This document shows, piece after piece, positions 1-8,683 of a stretch of 64,000 nt of DNA. Position numbers and translations under genes: made by a program. The DNA comes from an uncultured Collinsella sp. (GTDB lineage: Bacteria; Actinomycetota; Coriobacteriia; Coriobacteriales; Coriobacteriaceae): the NCBI GenBank assembly GCA_959023295.1, contig CAUFBM010000002.1:122815-186814 (forward strand), read 5' to 3'. Below the pieces are notes generated by a model. The model had not been told where the DNA came from and did no database searches. It was given only the letters and a program-made list of their open reading frames with translations. The first letter of the stretch is position 1; every line of letters begins with the position of its first letter.

Positions 1-376
1 CGTCGCCATCGAGCACGTCGACGATCTCGTATTTCACCACGGCATCGGCACCTTCGGGTACCGGCGCGCCCGTCATGATGCGGACCGTCTCACCCACGCC
101 GAGCACGCCCTCAAAGACATGGCCCGCTGCTTCGTGTCCAATAACGTCGAGCGTCACCGGCGCCTCGCCAGATGTCTGCGCCAAGTCCGCCGAGCGCACG
201 GCATATCCGTCCATAGCGCTGTTGGCAAACGGCGAGATGTCGATATCGGCCACCGCGTCCTCTGCCAAGGGAAGACCGGCGGCCTGCCACACGGGAATCT
301 CGATGAGATCCGTCGGAGCAACGTGCGACAAAACAATCGACTGTGCATCCTCCAGCGGAATGAGTTTCTCTGCCAT
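1..376 (-). CDS. moeA: Molybdopterin molybdenumtransferase MoeA, N-terminal part (cut by window edge)
   Basis: MoeA inserts molybdate into adenylylated molybdopterin in the last step of molybdenum cofactor synthesis, in the cytoplasm. Only about 125 N-terminal residues are visible; the reading frame stays open to base 1. The translation starts MAEKLIPLEDAQ and carries the family blocks SPFANSAMDGYAVR and RIMTGAPVPEGADAVVKYE, which are typical of MoeA domains I to III. The ATG at 374-376 is preceded on the minus strand by AGAGGTG, a good ribosome binding site. It is divergent from the chloride channel gene. The truncation is due to the window edge, not to a mutation. Confidence 0.9.
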   Translation of the reverse strand, partial: MAEKLIPLEDAQSIVLSHVAPTDLIEIPVWQAAGLPLAEDAVADIDISPFANSAMDGYAVRSADLAQTSGEAPVTLDVIGHEAAGHVFEGVLGVGETVRIMTGAPVPEGADAVVKYEIVDVLDGD

Positions 377-551
377 GTGCACCTCTTAATGCTACGGCGC
401 ACAACAGTGGCGCCGGTTCTTTATGCTTGTCTCAGTATAATCCCCCGACGCACGACCGCGACTCGGCCTGTACCCGCAAATACACCTGTCGGCTGCAAGC
501 CGCGAAACAGAATGGAAACCAACCCACCGGTTCGTCACGTTTGCCGCGTTC

Positions 552-557
552 TATAAT
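552..557 (+). promoter_or_regulatory. Candidate -10 box (TATAAT) for the ClC gene
   Basis: A perfect TATAAT lies 30 bases upstream of the ATG at 587. No convincing -35 hexamer is seen at the usual distance, so this is a -10 element only. Confidence 0.4.
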
Positions 558-586
558 GCTTGCGTTGCAACCTAAAAGAGGAACGT

Positions 587-2008
587 ATGGCTCATAACGA
601 CAAACCCGAAAGCGCAAACGAGGCGCAGGATCATTCCCAGCCGCTCGATGACGGCGGCTTTTTCTCCCTGAACGACGCCATCATGGCAGGCAGGCATCAG
701 CTCACCCGCTCCGAACATCTCTTGGCTGCCGACACGCGTCGCAACGCCCGCAACCTACTCGCGAGCGCTAAGTTGCTCGTACTCGTCGTCATCGTCTCGC
801 TCGCCATGGGCGTTGCCGCTTGGGCGTTTTTGGCCTCGTTGAATATCGCGACCGACTATCGCGAGCACCATGCGTGGATTTACGCGCTGCTTCCCGTTGT
901 GGGCGTTGCAACCGCATGGGTGTACAAAAACCACGGTCTCGCCGCCAAGCGTGGCAACAACCTGGTCATTGACTCCGCCCTGGGCACACGCCTCATCCAT
1001 ATGCGCATGGCCGTCCTCACCTTCATCTGCTCCACGCTCACGCACCTAACGGGCGGATCGGCCGGTCGCGAGGGAGCCGCGGTGCAGATTGGCGGCACCA
1101 TCGCCAGCAATGTATCTAGCCTGGCCCACCTCAAAAAGCATGATCACCACGACCTCATGCTCGCCGGCATCTCGTCGGCCTTTGGCGCCGTATTCGGCTC
1201 GCCCCTCGCCGGCGCGTTCTTTGGCATGGAGATGTGCTTTATCGGCAAGATCGACTACACCGCAGGCATCTACTGCCTGGTCGCCTCGTTTACCGGCTAC
1301 TTTACGTCGCTCGCCCTGGGTACCGAGTACGAAGCGAATGTCATCGCCAGCGTTCCCGCCATGACGCCCAAAACGGTCGTCATCATTGTTGTCAGCGCCA
1401 TTATCTTCGGTCTGACGGCACGCCTCTTTGCCTGGTCGGTTCGAACCGTCAAGAGCCTGTACGGTCGCTTTATCACCAATTACCTTGTTCGCGCACTTAT
1501 AGGCGCACTCGTGGTTTTGGCCGCCTATGCCCTCCTCGACGCCTGGGACTACGCCGGCCTTTCCACGTGGCTTTCGGGCGCCGGATTTGCAGGCAACACC
1601 ACCCTGGCGGACGCAGCCATCAAGTTGGTCGTCACAGCGATTACCCTGGGCGCGGGCTTCCAAGGCGGCGAGGTCACGCCCCTGTTTGGCATCGGTGCGG
1701 CACTCGGTGGCTGGATCGGTTGCCTTACCGGGCTCGACCCCAGTTTTCTGGCGGCTCTCGGCATGCTCGGCGTGTTCTGCGCCGGCCTCAACGTACCCAT
1801 CACCACCTGCATGATGGCCATCGACCTGTTCCACGGCACGGCCGCCGGGTTCTTTGTCATCGTGGCCTTTATCAGCTATCTCGCCGGCGGACACCGCGGC
1901 GTGTACCCCGCCCAGCGCATCATCTCACCCAAGCGCCGTTCACTTATTGTGGATGAGGGCGGTACGGTAGCGGATGCTATCGAGCGCCACAACGACCTGA
2001 TAGAGTAG
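587..2008 (+). CDS. ClC-family anion channel/antiporter
   Basis: Predicted integral membrane protein that moves chloride or a similar anion, possibly in exchange for protons. It is 473 residues long with about ten hydrophobic segments. Family signatures are GSAGREGA near residues 157-164 (its Glu is the usual gating residue), GSPLAGAFFGMEM near 205-217, and GAGFQGGEVTPLFGIGAALG near 355. A TTG at 560 would extend the frame by nine codons, but the ATG at 587 has AGAGGA five bases upstream and is preferred. Transported ion not decidable here: the GREGA variant resembles YfeO-like and fluoride-type ClCs as well as chloride antiporters. Confidence 0.9.
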   Translation: MAHNDKPESANEAQDHSQPLDDGGFFSLNDAIMAGRHQLTRSEHLLAADTRRNARNLLASAKLLVLVVIVSLAMGVAAWAFLASLNIATDYREHHAWIYALLPVVGVATAWVYKNHGLAAKRGNNLVIDSALGTRLIHMRMAVLTFICSTLTHLTGGSAGREGAAVQIGGTIASNVSSLAHLKKHDHHDLMLAGISSAFGAVFGSPLAGAFFGMEMCFIGKIDYTAGIYCLVASFTGYFTSLALGTEYEANVIASVPAMTPKTVVIIVVSAIIFGLTARLFAWSVRTVKSLYGRFITNYLVRALIGALVVLAAYALLDAWDYAGLSTWLSGAGFAGNTTLADAAIKLVVTAITLGAGFQGGEVTPLFGIGAALGGWIGCLTGLDPSFLAALGMLGVFCAGLNVPITTCMMAIDLFHGTAAGFFVIVAFISYLAGGHRGVYPAQRIISPKRRSLIVDEGGTVADAIERHNDLIE

Positions 2009-2095
2009 ACGTAAGTATTCGTCGTGCAGCCACAATCGGGGGCAATTCGACCCGAGCGCGACCGCACTGTCATGCCACACGCTGGGAGTCGCCCC

Positions 2096-3058
2096 ATGCA
2101 CGCAACTGATTTTGGTCGCACCCTCATCGTCGCCAATCCTGCCGCCCAGTCGGGCGCTGCGCGTGAGGTTGCCAAACGCCTGCAGCGCTTTTTGGATATG
2201 ACCGCGCGCGCATCCCAGTTTGACCTGGTGCTGACTGAGCGCATGGGACATGCCAAAGAGCTTGCCGCGCAGGCTCAGGGCTATCGCACCGTTATTGCCC
2301 TTGGCGGCGACGGCGTGATTCACGAGGTCGTCAATGGACTCATGACGCAGGAAGAGGCCGTCCGTCCCGCTCTTGCCGTCCTGCCCGTGGGCTCCGGCAA
2401 CGATTTTGCCCAAACGCTCGACATCGACGATTTCTCCGGCAAGGATTTTGGCGCACTGCTCACCTGCGAGCTGCAGCGTCAGGACATCGGGCGGATTCGC
2501 TCATGGAACCCCGCAAGCGGCAGCGGCGAGGCGATCGTCGAGTATTACGACCAGACGCTCTCCGTCGGTATTGATGCCGCCATCGGCCTTGGCACCGCCG
2601 AGCTGCGAAAAAAGACCGGCTTGACGGGCGCTCCGCTCTACACCCTCTCGGGACTTGAGCAGTTTGGCCTACGCTATCGCAACTACCCCATGACGGTCAG
2701 CTTTGACGGGGCACCCGCCGAGCGCGTGAGGGCAATCATCATGGCGATTCAGCTGGGTCCTACGTATGGCTCGGGCTATCGCATCTGCCCCGATGCCGAC
2801 CCCTGTGACGGCACACTCGACGTCTGCTACGCCTGCGGTCCTGTCCCTCGCGCGGTTGCCCTGCCTATGTTCCTCTCGGCCAAAGACGGCCACCATACCA
2901 AGTTGCCGCCGGTTCGCATGCGCCGATGCCGCCATGCCGAGCTCACCTTTGAGGAGCCCGACTACCCCATCCAAGCCGACGGCGAGCCCGTTGTCGCCTC
3001 GCGCATCGAGGTGGACATCATTCCCGCCGCCCTCGAGGTCTGGCACCCAACCCGCTAA
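2096..3058 (+). CDS. Diacylglycerol/lipid kinase (DagK/YegS family)
   Basis: Predicted cytoplasmic or membrane-associated lipid kinase that phosphorylates diacylglycerol or a related lipid with ATP, recycling lipid for phospholipid synthesis. The 320-residue product has the DAGK catalytic motif GGDGVIHEVVNGL near residues 70-82 and the second glycine-rich motif LPVGSGNDFA near residue 95, in the expected order. Possible starts lie at 2024 (GTG) and 2072 (ATG), but the ATG at 2096 has GGGAG seven bases upstream and begins right before the conserved TLIVANPAAQSG strand. It follows the ClC gene on the same strand by 87 bases. Exact lipid substrate is unknown. Confidence 0.88.
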   Translation: MHATDFGRTLIVANPAAQSGAAREVAKRLQRFLDMTARASQFDLVLTERMGHAKELAAQAQGYRTVIALGGDGVIHEVVNGLMTQEEAVRPALAVLPVGSGNDFAQTLDIDDFSGKDFGALLTCELQRQDIGRIRSWNPASGSGEAIVEYYDQTLSVGIDAAIGLGTAELRKKTGLTGAPLYTLSGLEQFGLRYRNYPMTVSFDGAPAERVRAIIMAIQLGPTYGSGYRICPDADPCDGTLDVCYACGPVPRAVALPMFLSAKDGHHTKLPPVRMRRCRHAELTFEEPDYPIQADGEPVVASRIEVDIIPAALEVWHPTR

Positions 3059-3066
3059 CTACCCCT

Positions 3067-3135
3067 AAGTTGCGGTGAAATAGGGAATGTTTATGCAGCT
3101 AAAAACGCAAAACAGTCCCTATTTCACCGCAACTT
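3067..3135. repeat. 69-nt palindromic element, copy 1 (TTGCGGTGAAATA ends)
   Basis: Perfect inverted repeat with 20-base arms at 3067-3086 and 3116-3135 (left arm AAGTTGCGGTGAAATAGGGA) and a 29-base loop. Two more 69-nt elements with the same outer arms but different inner stems lie at 23771 and 63175. It sits between two convergent genes and could also end transcription, though no clear T-run follows. Confidence 0.85.
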
Positions 3136-3145
3136 ATTGAGAAGA

Positions 3146-3526
3146 TCATTCCTCCCCGCCCAGCTTGCGACGGTTGGCCTTTTTAATCGCGTTGAAGTGC
3201 TTGTCGTTGAGCCTGCGCTGGCGCGATCGCTGTGGCACTTTGGTCTTGACGCGACGGCGCGGCGGACGGCCACGACGCTCAAGCTCTGCCCTCAGCTTAC
3301 GCAGACAGCTCGCACGATTCTGAAACTGACTGCGGCTCTCGCGCGCCGTCACGGTAATCCCCGTGGGCCCATGCTTCATACGCACCGCCGAGTCCGTCGT
3401 GTTGACGCCTTGTCCGCCCGGACCCGTCGCGCGAAACACCTGCACCTCGCAATCGCGCGCCAACTCCTCGGCCGACATCTCGGCATAGCGCGCATACTCG
3501 CGCCATCCCATCTTGTTCTCATCCAT
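3146..3526 (-). CDS. RF-1-domain (GGQ) peptide release factor-like protein
   Basis: Short release-factor-like protein of 126 residues with the peptidyl-tRNA hydrolysis motif GPGGQGVN (GGQ at residues 37-39) and a basic C-terminal tail (RRVKTKVPQRSRQRR). It has the RF-1 catalytic domain but no codon-recognition domain. Known relatives such as ArfB/YaeJ free stalled ribosomes, so ribosome rescue is a plausible role; the alignment-level subfamily cannot be decided here. The frame is open further upstream, but the ATG at 3524-3526 has a strong GGGAGGTG site just before it and is chosen. It lies downstream of xpt on the same strand, with a terminator between them. Confidence 0.85.
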   Translation of the reverse strand: MDENKMGWREYARYAEMSAEELARDCEVQVFRATGPGGQGVNTTDSAVRMKHGPTGITVTARESRSQFQNRASCLRKLRAELERRGRPPRRRVKTKVPQRSRQRRLNDKHFNAIKKANRRKLGGEE

Positions 3527-3546
3527 ATCAACACCTCCCCTCATAC

Positions 3547-3580
3547 AAAAAATGTGACAAAGGGACAGTTCCTTTGTCAC
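3547..3580 (-). terminator. Rho-independent terminator after xpt
   Basis: On the minus strand a 27-base hairpin (arms GTGACAAAGG and CCTTTGTCAC) is followed by ATTTTTTG. The stem resembles a widespread REP-like sequence, and a related hairpin lies at 27783. Confidence 0.75.
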
Positions 3581-3609
3581 ATCGCATACCAATCGCTTGT
3601 GTTGCGCGC

Positions 3610-4188
3610 TTAGGCGAAGGTGATCTCGCCGGTCTCGCAGTCCATATCGGCGATACGGGCCAGGCTCTCAACGCGGAAGCCGCGCTCGCGGAGCTTATCG
3701 CCGCCGCCCTGGAAGCCCTTCTCCACTGCAATGCCAATACCGGACACCTCGGCACCTGCAGCCTCGCAGATCTTGATAAGGCCCTCGAGCGCGCAGCCGT
3801 TGGCCAGGAAGTCGTCGATAATCAGGACCTTGTCGCCCTCGGACAGGAAGCGCTTGCCAACGATGACCGGGTACTCCTTCTGCTTGGTAAAGGAGTAGAT
3901 GGTCGTGGCATACTGCTCGCCGTCGAGGTTGATGGATTGTGCCTTCTTGGCAAAGACCACCGGCACGCCGCCAAAATGCTGGGCTGCGATGCAAGCCATG
4001 CCAATGCCCGAAGCCTCGATCGTCAGGATCTTGTTGATCTCGACACCCTCGAACAGACGGGCCCACTCGGCGCCCATGTGGTCGAACAGCTCAACGTCGC
4101 ACTGGTGGTTGAGGAAGGCATCAACCTTAAGGACGTTACCGGCCTTTACGATGCCGTCATGGCGAATTCGATCCTCAAGCTCCTGCAT
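3610..4188 (-). CDS. xpt: Xanthine phosphoribosyltransferase
   Basis: Cytoplasmic purine salvage enzyme: xanthine plus PRPP gives XMP and pyrophosphate. The 192-residue length is the usual Xpt length. The PRPP-binding loop VLIIDDFLANGCA is at residues 121-133 and the N-terminal MQELEDRIRHDG matches the family. The ATG has AGAAGGGG upstream. I looked for a purine riboswitch in the 150 bases before the gene and saw no recognisable core. A clear terminator follows the gene. Confidence 0.93.
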   Translation of the reverse strand: MQELEDRIRHDGIVKAGNVLKVDAFLNHQCDVELFDHMGAEWARLFEGVEINKILTIEASGIGMACIAAQHFGGVPVVFAKKAQSINLDGEQYATTIYSFTKQKEYPVIVGKRFLSEGDKVLIIDDFLANGCALEGLIKICEAAGAEVSGIGIAVEKGFQGGGDKLRERGFRVESLARIADMDCETGEITFA

Positions 4189-4345
4189 GGCGCAACCCCT
4201 TCTCGCGGCAACGATACCGCGCGATTAATAAACGTTGTTCGATAGTCTACCACGGACCGACCCCCGCCCGCCCCACAAGCCGCATCGCACCACAAACCAG
4301 TCTTTTTGAGACAGCGCGAATCGTGGCAGACAGCCTCCCAACACG

Positions 4346-5650
4346 CTAATGGCGGGCGCGCATCCTCACCAAACGCACCATGGCGAGCGCAAAGCCCGCA
4401 GCGGCCACAGCCATCAACACGTAGAACACCGAGCGAAAGCCAAATAGGAATACATCCGGACGGCCTGCAACAAAACTGGTCACAGCCTCGCCCATCGCCA
4501 CGCTCATCTGCCCATACAGGATATGCGAACCTGCCGTAATACCCAGCGCCATGCCCGCATAGCGCGCCAAGCTGCCCAAGCTACCTGCAAAGCCAAGTGC
4601 CTCGCGCGGAGCCGAGCCCATGTACAGCGAGTTGTTGGGGCTCTGGAAAATTGACGTACCGCACGACATAAATGCGACGCAGCACACGATCACAGGGATA
4701 GAAGAGTGCTCGTCGAGCGTGCTTACTGCAAAGAGACCGCACACATACACGCCCAGGCCGACCGCCGTGGGACCCTCGCAGCCAACACGGTCCGAAACCG
4801 TTCCCGAAAGCGGGCCGATAAAGGCATTCACCATTGGCAGCGCCAAAAAGAGCAATCCGGAAATGTCGGAACCAAAGCCGTGGGCGTCCTGAAAATAGAA
4901 CGGCAAGATAAACTCGGATGCGCCAATACCAACGAACACGATGAGCATGCAGGCAAGGTTGATGGTGAAGGCCGAATTTGCAAAGCAGCGACGAGCAGCC
5001 TCGATCAGGGACATGGGGCGCTCGCCGACCTCCGGCTTAACATGCGGTAGCGTATAGAGCCCCACGATAAACGAGATGACGCCAATAGGCAGGTTGATGA
5101 GGAAGATACTCTCCCAGGGAAAGCTTGCCACCAGCATGCCACCGAGCACGGGGCCACACATCATGCCGAGGGCCACGAAGGTCGCGAGAATACCCATGGC
5201 ACGGCCTCGTTCGCGCGCCGGAAACGACTCGGTGATGATACCCATGTTGTTAGCCATGGCCGCCGCGCAACCGACGCCCTGAACGATGCGTGCCAAGATA
5301 AGAACCTCGAGCGAGGCCGAAAGGCCACAAAGCAGCGAACCGACCGTAAAGACGATTACGCCCAGCTGGAAAACGCCCACCTTGCCGCGCACGTCGCCCA
5401 AGCGGCCAAACGGCAGCATGGCCACGCAAGTCGCAAGCAGATACACCGAGCTTACCAGCTGAATGCGATCGAGGCCCACGCCCAGCTCCTTTTGCATCAC
5501 GGGCAGCGCCACGGTCACGACGGTCGAATCCAGACACACCATAAACGTCATGATAAGCACGGTAAACAGAATCGCCCATTTGTTCTTGCCATGAGTGTCG
5601 CCCTCTAGAGCAATGTGTTCGCGGCGCAGCTGCTCAGCGGTTTTCTCCAT
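4346..5650 (-). CDS. MFS transporter, DHA2 (EmrB/QacA-like) drug exporter family
   Basis: Predicted proton-driven exporter in the cytoplasmic membrane. The 434-residue protein is strongly hydrophobic, with LDSTVVTVALP at about 40-50 (first helix motif of the DHA2 group), motif A as GRLGDVRGK at 82-90, and ARIVQGVGCAAAMANN in helix 4. DHA2 members usually have 14 helices; at this length 12 to 14 are possible. Of the nearby ATGs (5650, 5656), 5650 is preferred because GAAAGG lies six bases before it. Substrate is unknown. It sits alone between xpt and metY, with a terminator just upstream that isolates it from metY. Confidence 0.85.
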   Translation of the reverse strand: MEKTAEQLRREHIALEGDTHGKNKWAILFTVLIMTFMVCLDSTVVTVALPVMQKELGVGLDRIQLVSSVYLLATCVAMLPFGRLGDVRGKVGVFQLGVIVFTVGSLLCGLSASLEVLILARIVQGVGCAAAMANNMGIITESFPARERGRAMGILATFVALGMMCGPVLGGMLVASFPWESIFLINLPIGVISFIVGLYTLPHVKPEVGERPMSLIEAARRCFANSAFTINLACMLIVFVGIGASEFILPFYFQDAHGFGSDISGLLFLALPMVNAFIGPLSGTVSDRVGCEGPTAVGLGVYVCGLFAVSTLDEHSSIPVIVCCVAFMSCGTSIFQSPNNSLYMGSAPREALGFAGSLGSLARYAGMALGITAGSHILYGQMSVAMGEAVTSFVAGRPDVFLFGFRSVFYVLMAVAAAGFALAMVRLVRMRARH

Positions 5651-5675
5651 ATCCATCCTTTCGAGTGGCACAACG

Positions 5676-5722
5676 CAAAAACGGGGCCCCAATCGCCTGC
5701 GAACAGCCGCGATTGGGGTCCC
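5676..5722 (-). terminator. Rho-independent terminator after metY
   Basis: On the minus strand the arms GGGACCCCAATCGC and GCGATTGGGGCCCC form a strong stem, followed by GTTTTTGCG. Confidence 0.8.
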
Positions 5723-5791
5723 GCCTACGGAATCGGAACAAAAGGTCGCCGAAGCTTTCTGCCAGCATCGGCGCCTTGTGCGAACGCTAGC

Positions 5792-7075
5792 CTAGCACTG
5801 CTCGAGTGCCTGCTCAAGGTCGGCAATCAGATCGGCCGTGTCCTCGAGGCCGCACGACAGGCGTACCATGTCGGCGGAAATGCCACAGGCGATGAGCTCT
5901 TCATCGTTCATCTGGCGATGCGTAGCGTTAGCAGGATGCAGGCAACAAGTGCGGGCGTCAGCCACGTGCGTGGCGATCTGGGCGAGCTTGAGGCTCTTCA
6001 TAAAGGTCTCGGCCGCCGCGCGACCACCGTTAAAGCCAAAGCTCACGACGCCGCAGGTACCGTGGGGCATGTACTTCTGAGCCAGGTCATAGTACTTGTC
6101 GCCCTCCAGGCCCGGATAGCTCACGAAGCGCACCTTGGGATGGCTCTGCAGGAACTTGGCAACGGCCAGGCCGTTCTCGCAATGACGCGGCATGCGCACA
6201 TGCAGGCTCTCGAGCGAGCTGTTCAAGAAGAACGCCGCCTGCGGGTTCTGCATGGGACCAAGGTCGCGCATGAGCTGTGCGGTGGCCTTGGTAATGAAGG
6301 CACCCTCGCGACCGAACTTCTCGGCATAGGTCACGCCGTGGTAGCTCTCGTCGGGTGTGGTAAGACCCGGGAACTTGTCTGCATGGGCCATCCAGTCAAA
6401 CTGGCCGTGGTCAACGATCACGCCGCCCAGGTAGGCAGCATGTCCATCCATGTACTTGGTGGTGGAGTGCGTAACGATGTCGGCGCCCCACTCAAAGGGA
6501 CGGCACATCACGGGCGTCGGGAAGGTGTTGTCGACCATCAGCGGCACGCCGTGGTCATGCGCAGCCTTGGCAAAGCGCTCAATATCGAGCACGGCAAGGG
6601 CGGGATTAGCGATCGTCTCGCCAAAGACGAGCTTGGTGTTGGGCCGGAAGGCTGCCTCGAGCTCCTCGTCGGTGCAGTCGGGGGCAACAAAGGTGCAGGT
6701 GACACCCATACGACCCATGGTGTGGGCGAGCAGGTTGTAGGTACCGCCGTAGATGGCAGAGCTTGCGACCACGTGATCGCCAACACCGGCAACGTTAAAG
6801 ATCGCAAGGAAGTTCGCCGCCATGCCCGAGCTCGTGAGCATCGCAGCGGTACCGCCCTCCATCTCGCAAATCTTGGCGGCAACCAGGTCGCACGTGGGGT
6901 TCTGCAGACGACTATAGAAGTAGCCCGACTCCTCCAGGTCAAACAGCTTGCCCATATGCTCCGACGTGTCGTACTTCCACGTGGTGGACTGGTAGATGGG
7001 CACCTGGCGCGGCTCGGCATCTCCCGGGTGATAGCCGCCCTGAACACACGTCGTACCGATGGTCTGCTCGCTCAT
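5792..7075 (-). CDS. metY: O-acetylhomoserine aminocarboxypropyltransferase (sulfhydrylase)
   Basis: PLP enzyme of the Cys/Met metabolism family. MetY joins O-acetylhomoserine and sulfide to give homocysteine, in the cytoplasm. The 427-residue length and the start TIGTTCVQGGYHPGD match MetY better than the shorter cystathionine gamma-synthases. The PLP lysine is Lys208 in HSTTKYMDGH, and the cofactor-binding Asp182 is in VDNTF. The ATG at 7075 has AAGGGAG six bases upstream; a TTG at 7081 is a weaker choice. A methionine gamma-lyase activity cannot be excluded from sequence alone. It is monocistronic and ends in a strong terminator. Confidence 0.88.
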   Translation of the reverse strand: MSEQTIGTTCVQGGYHPGDAEPRQVPIYQSTTWKYDTSEHMGKLFDLEESGYFYSRLQNPTCDLVAAKICEMEGGTAAMLTSSGMAANFLAIFNVAGVGDHVVASSAIYGGTYNLLAHTMGRMGVTCTFVAPDCTDEELEAAFRPNTKLVFGETIANPALAVLDIERFAKAAHDHGVPLMVDNTFPTPVMCRPFEWGADIVTHSTTKYMDGHAAYLGGVIVDHGQFDWMAHADKFPGLTTPDESYHGVTYAEKFGREGAFITKATAQLMRDLGPMQNPQAAFFLNSSLESLHVRMPRHCENGLAVAKFLQSHPKVRFVSYPGLEGDKYYDLAQKYMPHGTCGVVSFGFNGGRAAAETFMKSLKLAQIATHVADARTCCLHPANATHRQMNDEELIACGISADMVRLSCGLEDTADLIADLEQALEQC

Positions 7076-7304
7076 ATCCAACTCCCTTACTTGGGTTTTG
7101 TTTTATTCGGTTCACGATACCGCTACCGCACACCCCTCTCAACCCATCCCGCCGATAGGTTATGGGACAAATTGATCAGGGGTTTTATCTCAAGCCTTGG
7201 GCATTTGCTCGATAGATAAAAACGAGGCATACATGAAGCTCTCGATGATTACATGCCCCGTCACGGGTACCATAGGCGGGTACACCGCAATCAAGGAGAC
7301 ACCG

Positions 7305-7751
7305 ATGAAGCAAATCGATACTGCCCAGCTCGACGCCGCCGCCTGTCAGGCTCAGGCCGCCGAATACCACGCCCGTGGTTTTAACTGCGCCCAGGCCGTC
7401 GCCTGCACGCTCGCGCCTGCCGTCGGACTCGACCCCCAGGTCGCCTTTACCCTCACCGAGGGCTTTGGCGCCGGCATGGGCGGCATGACCGAGACCTGCG
7501 GCGCCATCTCGGGCGCCGTGGCCGTAATGGGCTTTGTGATGAGTGACGGCATGGAAAACCCCAAGACCAAGGGCCAGACCTATAAGCTTTCACGCGAGAT
7601 CGCCAAGCGTTTTGGCGAGAAGAACACGACGACCATCTGCGGCACGCTCAAGGGCATCGGATCGGATAAGGGTCCACTCCGTAGCTGCCCCGGCTGCATC
7701 GACGATGCCGTCGAGATTGCCTGTGACGTGCTAAAGCAGCTCGCCGAGTAA
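7305..7751 (+). CDS. C-GCAxxG-C-C family protein
   Basis: Small cysteine-rich protein of 148 residues from the family named for its conserved C_GCAxxG_C_C pattern. Visible are FNCAQAV (Cys28), the glycine run FGAGMGGMTETCGAISGAV, then ICGTLKG and SCPGC. The spaced cysteines suggest metal or redox cofactor binding; the biochemical function is unknown. The ATG at 7305 has AAGGAG six bases upstream. The same frame is open from an ATG at 7233 with a weaker site, so a product 24 residues longer is possible. It is divergent from metY and convergent with yigZ. Confidence 0.8.
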   Translation: MKQIDTAQLDAAACQAQAAEYHARGFNCAQAVACTLAPAVGLDPQVAFTLTEGFGAGMGGMTETCGAISGAVAVMGFVMSDGMENPKTKGQTYKLSREIAKRFGEKNTTTICGTLKGIGSDKGPLRSCPGCIDDAVEIACDVLKQLAE

Positions 7752-7764
7752 ACGGCAGCAACAT

Positions 7765-7815
7765 AAAACGACGGCCGGCGCGCTTGGGGTCCATCCAAAA
7801 GCACACCGGCCGTCG
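7765..7815 (-). terminator. Terminator between convergent genes
   Basis: Arms CGACGGCCGG and CCGGCCGTCG form a hairpin; on the minus strand it is followed by TTTTATG, so it ends the yigZ transcript and may also stop the opposing one. Confidence 0.7.
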
Positions 7816-7818
7816 CCG

Positions 7819-8457
7819 TTAGAACTCGGCAAATTCGGAAGCGCCGACCTCGATCTCCTCGCGTCCCGCCATAAGCTCGCGCATCTTGGCGCAAAACGAC
7901 TCCTGCTCCCCCGCCTTAAACACCAAATGAAGTGTCACGGCATCCGCGTAATCGGTATCCAAAACCTTGGCACCCGAATCCTGCGCCAAACGAAGCACCT
8001 GCTCATACTGCGGATAGGCCACACGCACGTCAACCGGCACGACGCTTGTCATCTCAACGATCTGCCCGGCCTCCTGAGCCGCGGCCACTGCCGCCTGCGT
8101 CGCAGCGGTATAGGCGCGCACCAAGCCACCAGGCCCCAACAAGGTACCACCAAAATAGCGCGTCACTACGCAGCAAACATTTTTGAGGTCAGCACCGCGC
8201 AGCACCTCGAGTGTCGGCATCCCGCTCGTGCGGCTCGGCTCACCGTCATCGCTCTGGCGCTCGCGTCCATCGACCAAAATCCACGCGGGAACATTGTGTC
8301 GAGCGTCGTAATGACGCTTGCGGACCATCTCGATAAAGGTATTCGCCTCATCCTCAGACTCAATATGGACCAGCTGGGCAATAAACCGGCTCTTGCGGTC
8401 CACAAACTCACCCGAAGCCTCAATATTCGATTGCAGAGTAAAATAGCTGTCCAACAA
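7819..8457 (-). CDS. yigZ: YigZ/IMPACT family protein (UPF0029)
   Basis: Cytoplasmic protein of 212 residues. The N-terminal IMPACT domain is marked by DDGEPSRTSGMPTLEVL and VVTRYFGGTLLGPGGLVRAY; a C-terminal ferredoxin-like domain follows. In eukaryotes IMPACT modulates Gcn2; in bacteria the role is unclear. The start appears to be TTG (8455-8457), with GAGGGG just upstream; the next codon is also TTG, and no in-frame ATG lies near the conserved N-terminus. Length is normal for the family. Confidence 0.85.
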   Translation of the reverse strand: MLDSYFTLQSNIEASGEFVDRKSRFIAQLVHIESEDEANTFIEMVRKRHYDARHNVPAWILVDGRERQSDDGEPSRTSGMPTLEVLRGADLKNVCCVVTRYFGGTLLGPGGLVRAYTAATQAAVAAAQEAGQIVEMTSVVPVDVRVAYPQYEQVLRLAQDSGAKVLDTDYADAVTLHLVFKAGEQESFCAKMRELMAGREEIEVGASEFAEF

Positions 8458-8547
8458 AGCCCCTCAACTACAAGCAAAGCAACAAACAGCCTCAATAATA
8501 CGGCAAAGGGCGTACCGATAACCCCGGCGAAAAGAATGGAGCCGCCG

Positions 8548-8661
8548 ATGAATCCGTCAACGAAAGCGAGAACCCGTCAGCGCGAGCAAGGTGCCTTGAA
8601 AGCCGAGGGCATTGACCTTATGGTCATGCCCGAAGGCTTGAAAGGCAGATTGCCGCGCTGA
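8548..8661 (+). CDS. Possible 37-codon gene inside a long hairpin (low confidence)
   Basis: ATG at 8548 has GGAG six bases upstream and opens a 37-codon frame ending TGA at 8659-8661; it includes the stretch GIDLMVMPEGLKGR. No family is recognised. The frame lies across a nested inverted repeat (outer arms 8570-8584 and 8654-8668, inner arms 8594-8617 and 8622-8645), so the sequence may be constrained as structure rather than as protein. It lies between yigZ and the 3' end of rnpB. Confidence 0.25.
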   Translation: MNPSTKARTRQREQGALKAEGIDLMVMPEGLKGRLPR

Positions 8662-8668
8662 CGGGTTC
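8570..8668. repeat. Nested inverted repeat, about 100 nt
   Basis: Outer 15-base arms (GAACCCGTCAGCGCG and its exact complement) enclose a second, nearly perfect pair of 24-base arms around the loop TTAT. It starts 15 bases beyond the 3' end of rnpB. No T-run follows on either strand. Confidence 0.75.
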
Positions 8669-8683
8669 GCAGCGTCAACATAG

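Noticed and set aside
1046..1894. Long antisense frame opposite the ClC gene, and many similar frames opposite other genes
   Set aside because: High GC and C-ending codons create long antisense frames; none has a good start site or family motifs.
4189..4345. Purine riboswitch before xpt
   Set aside because: No conserved core or paired loops of the purine aptamer are visible.
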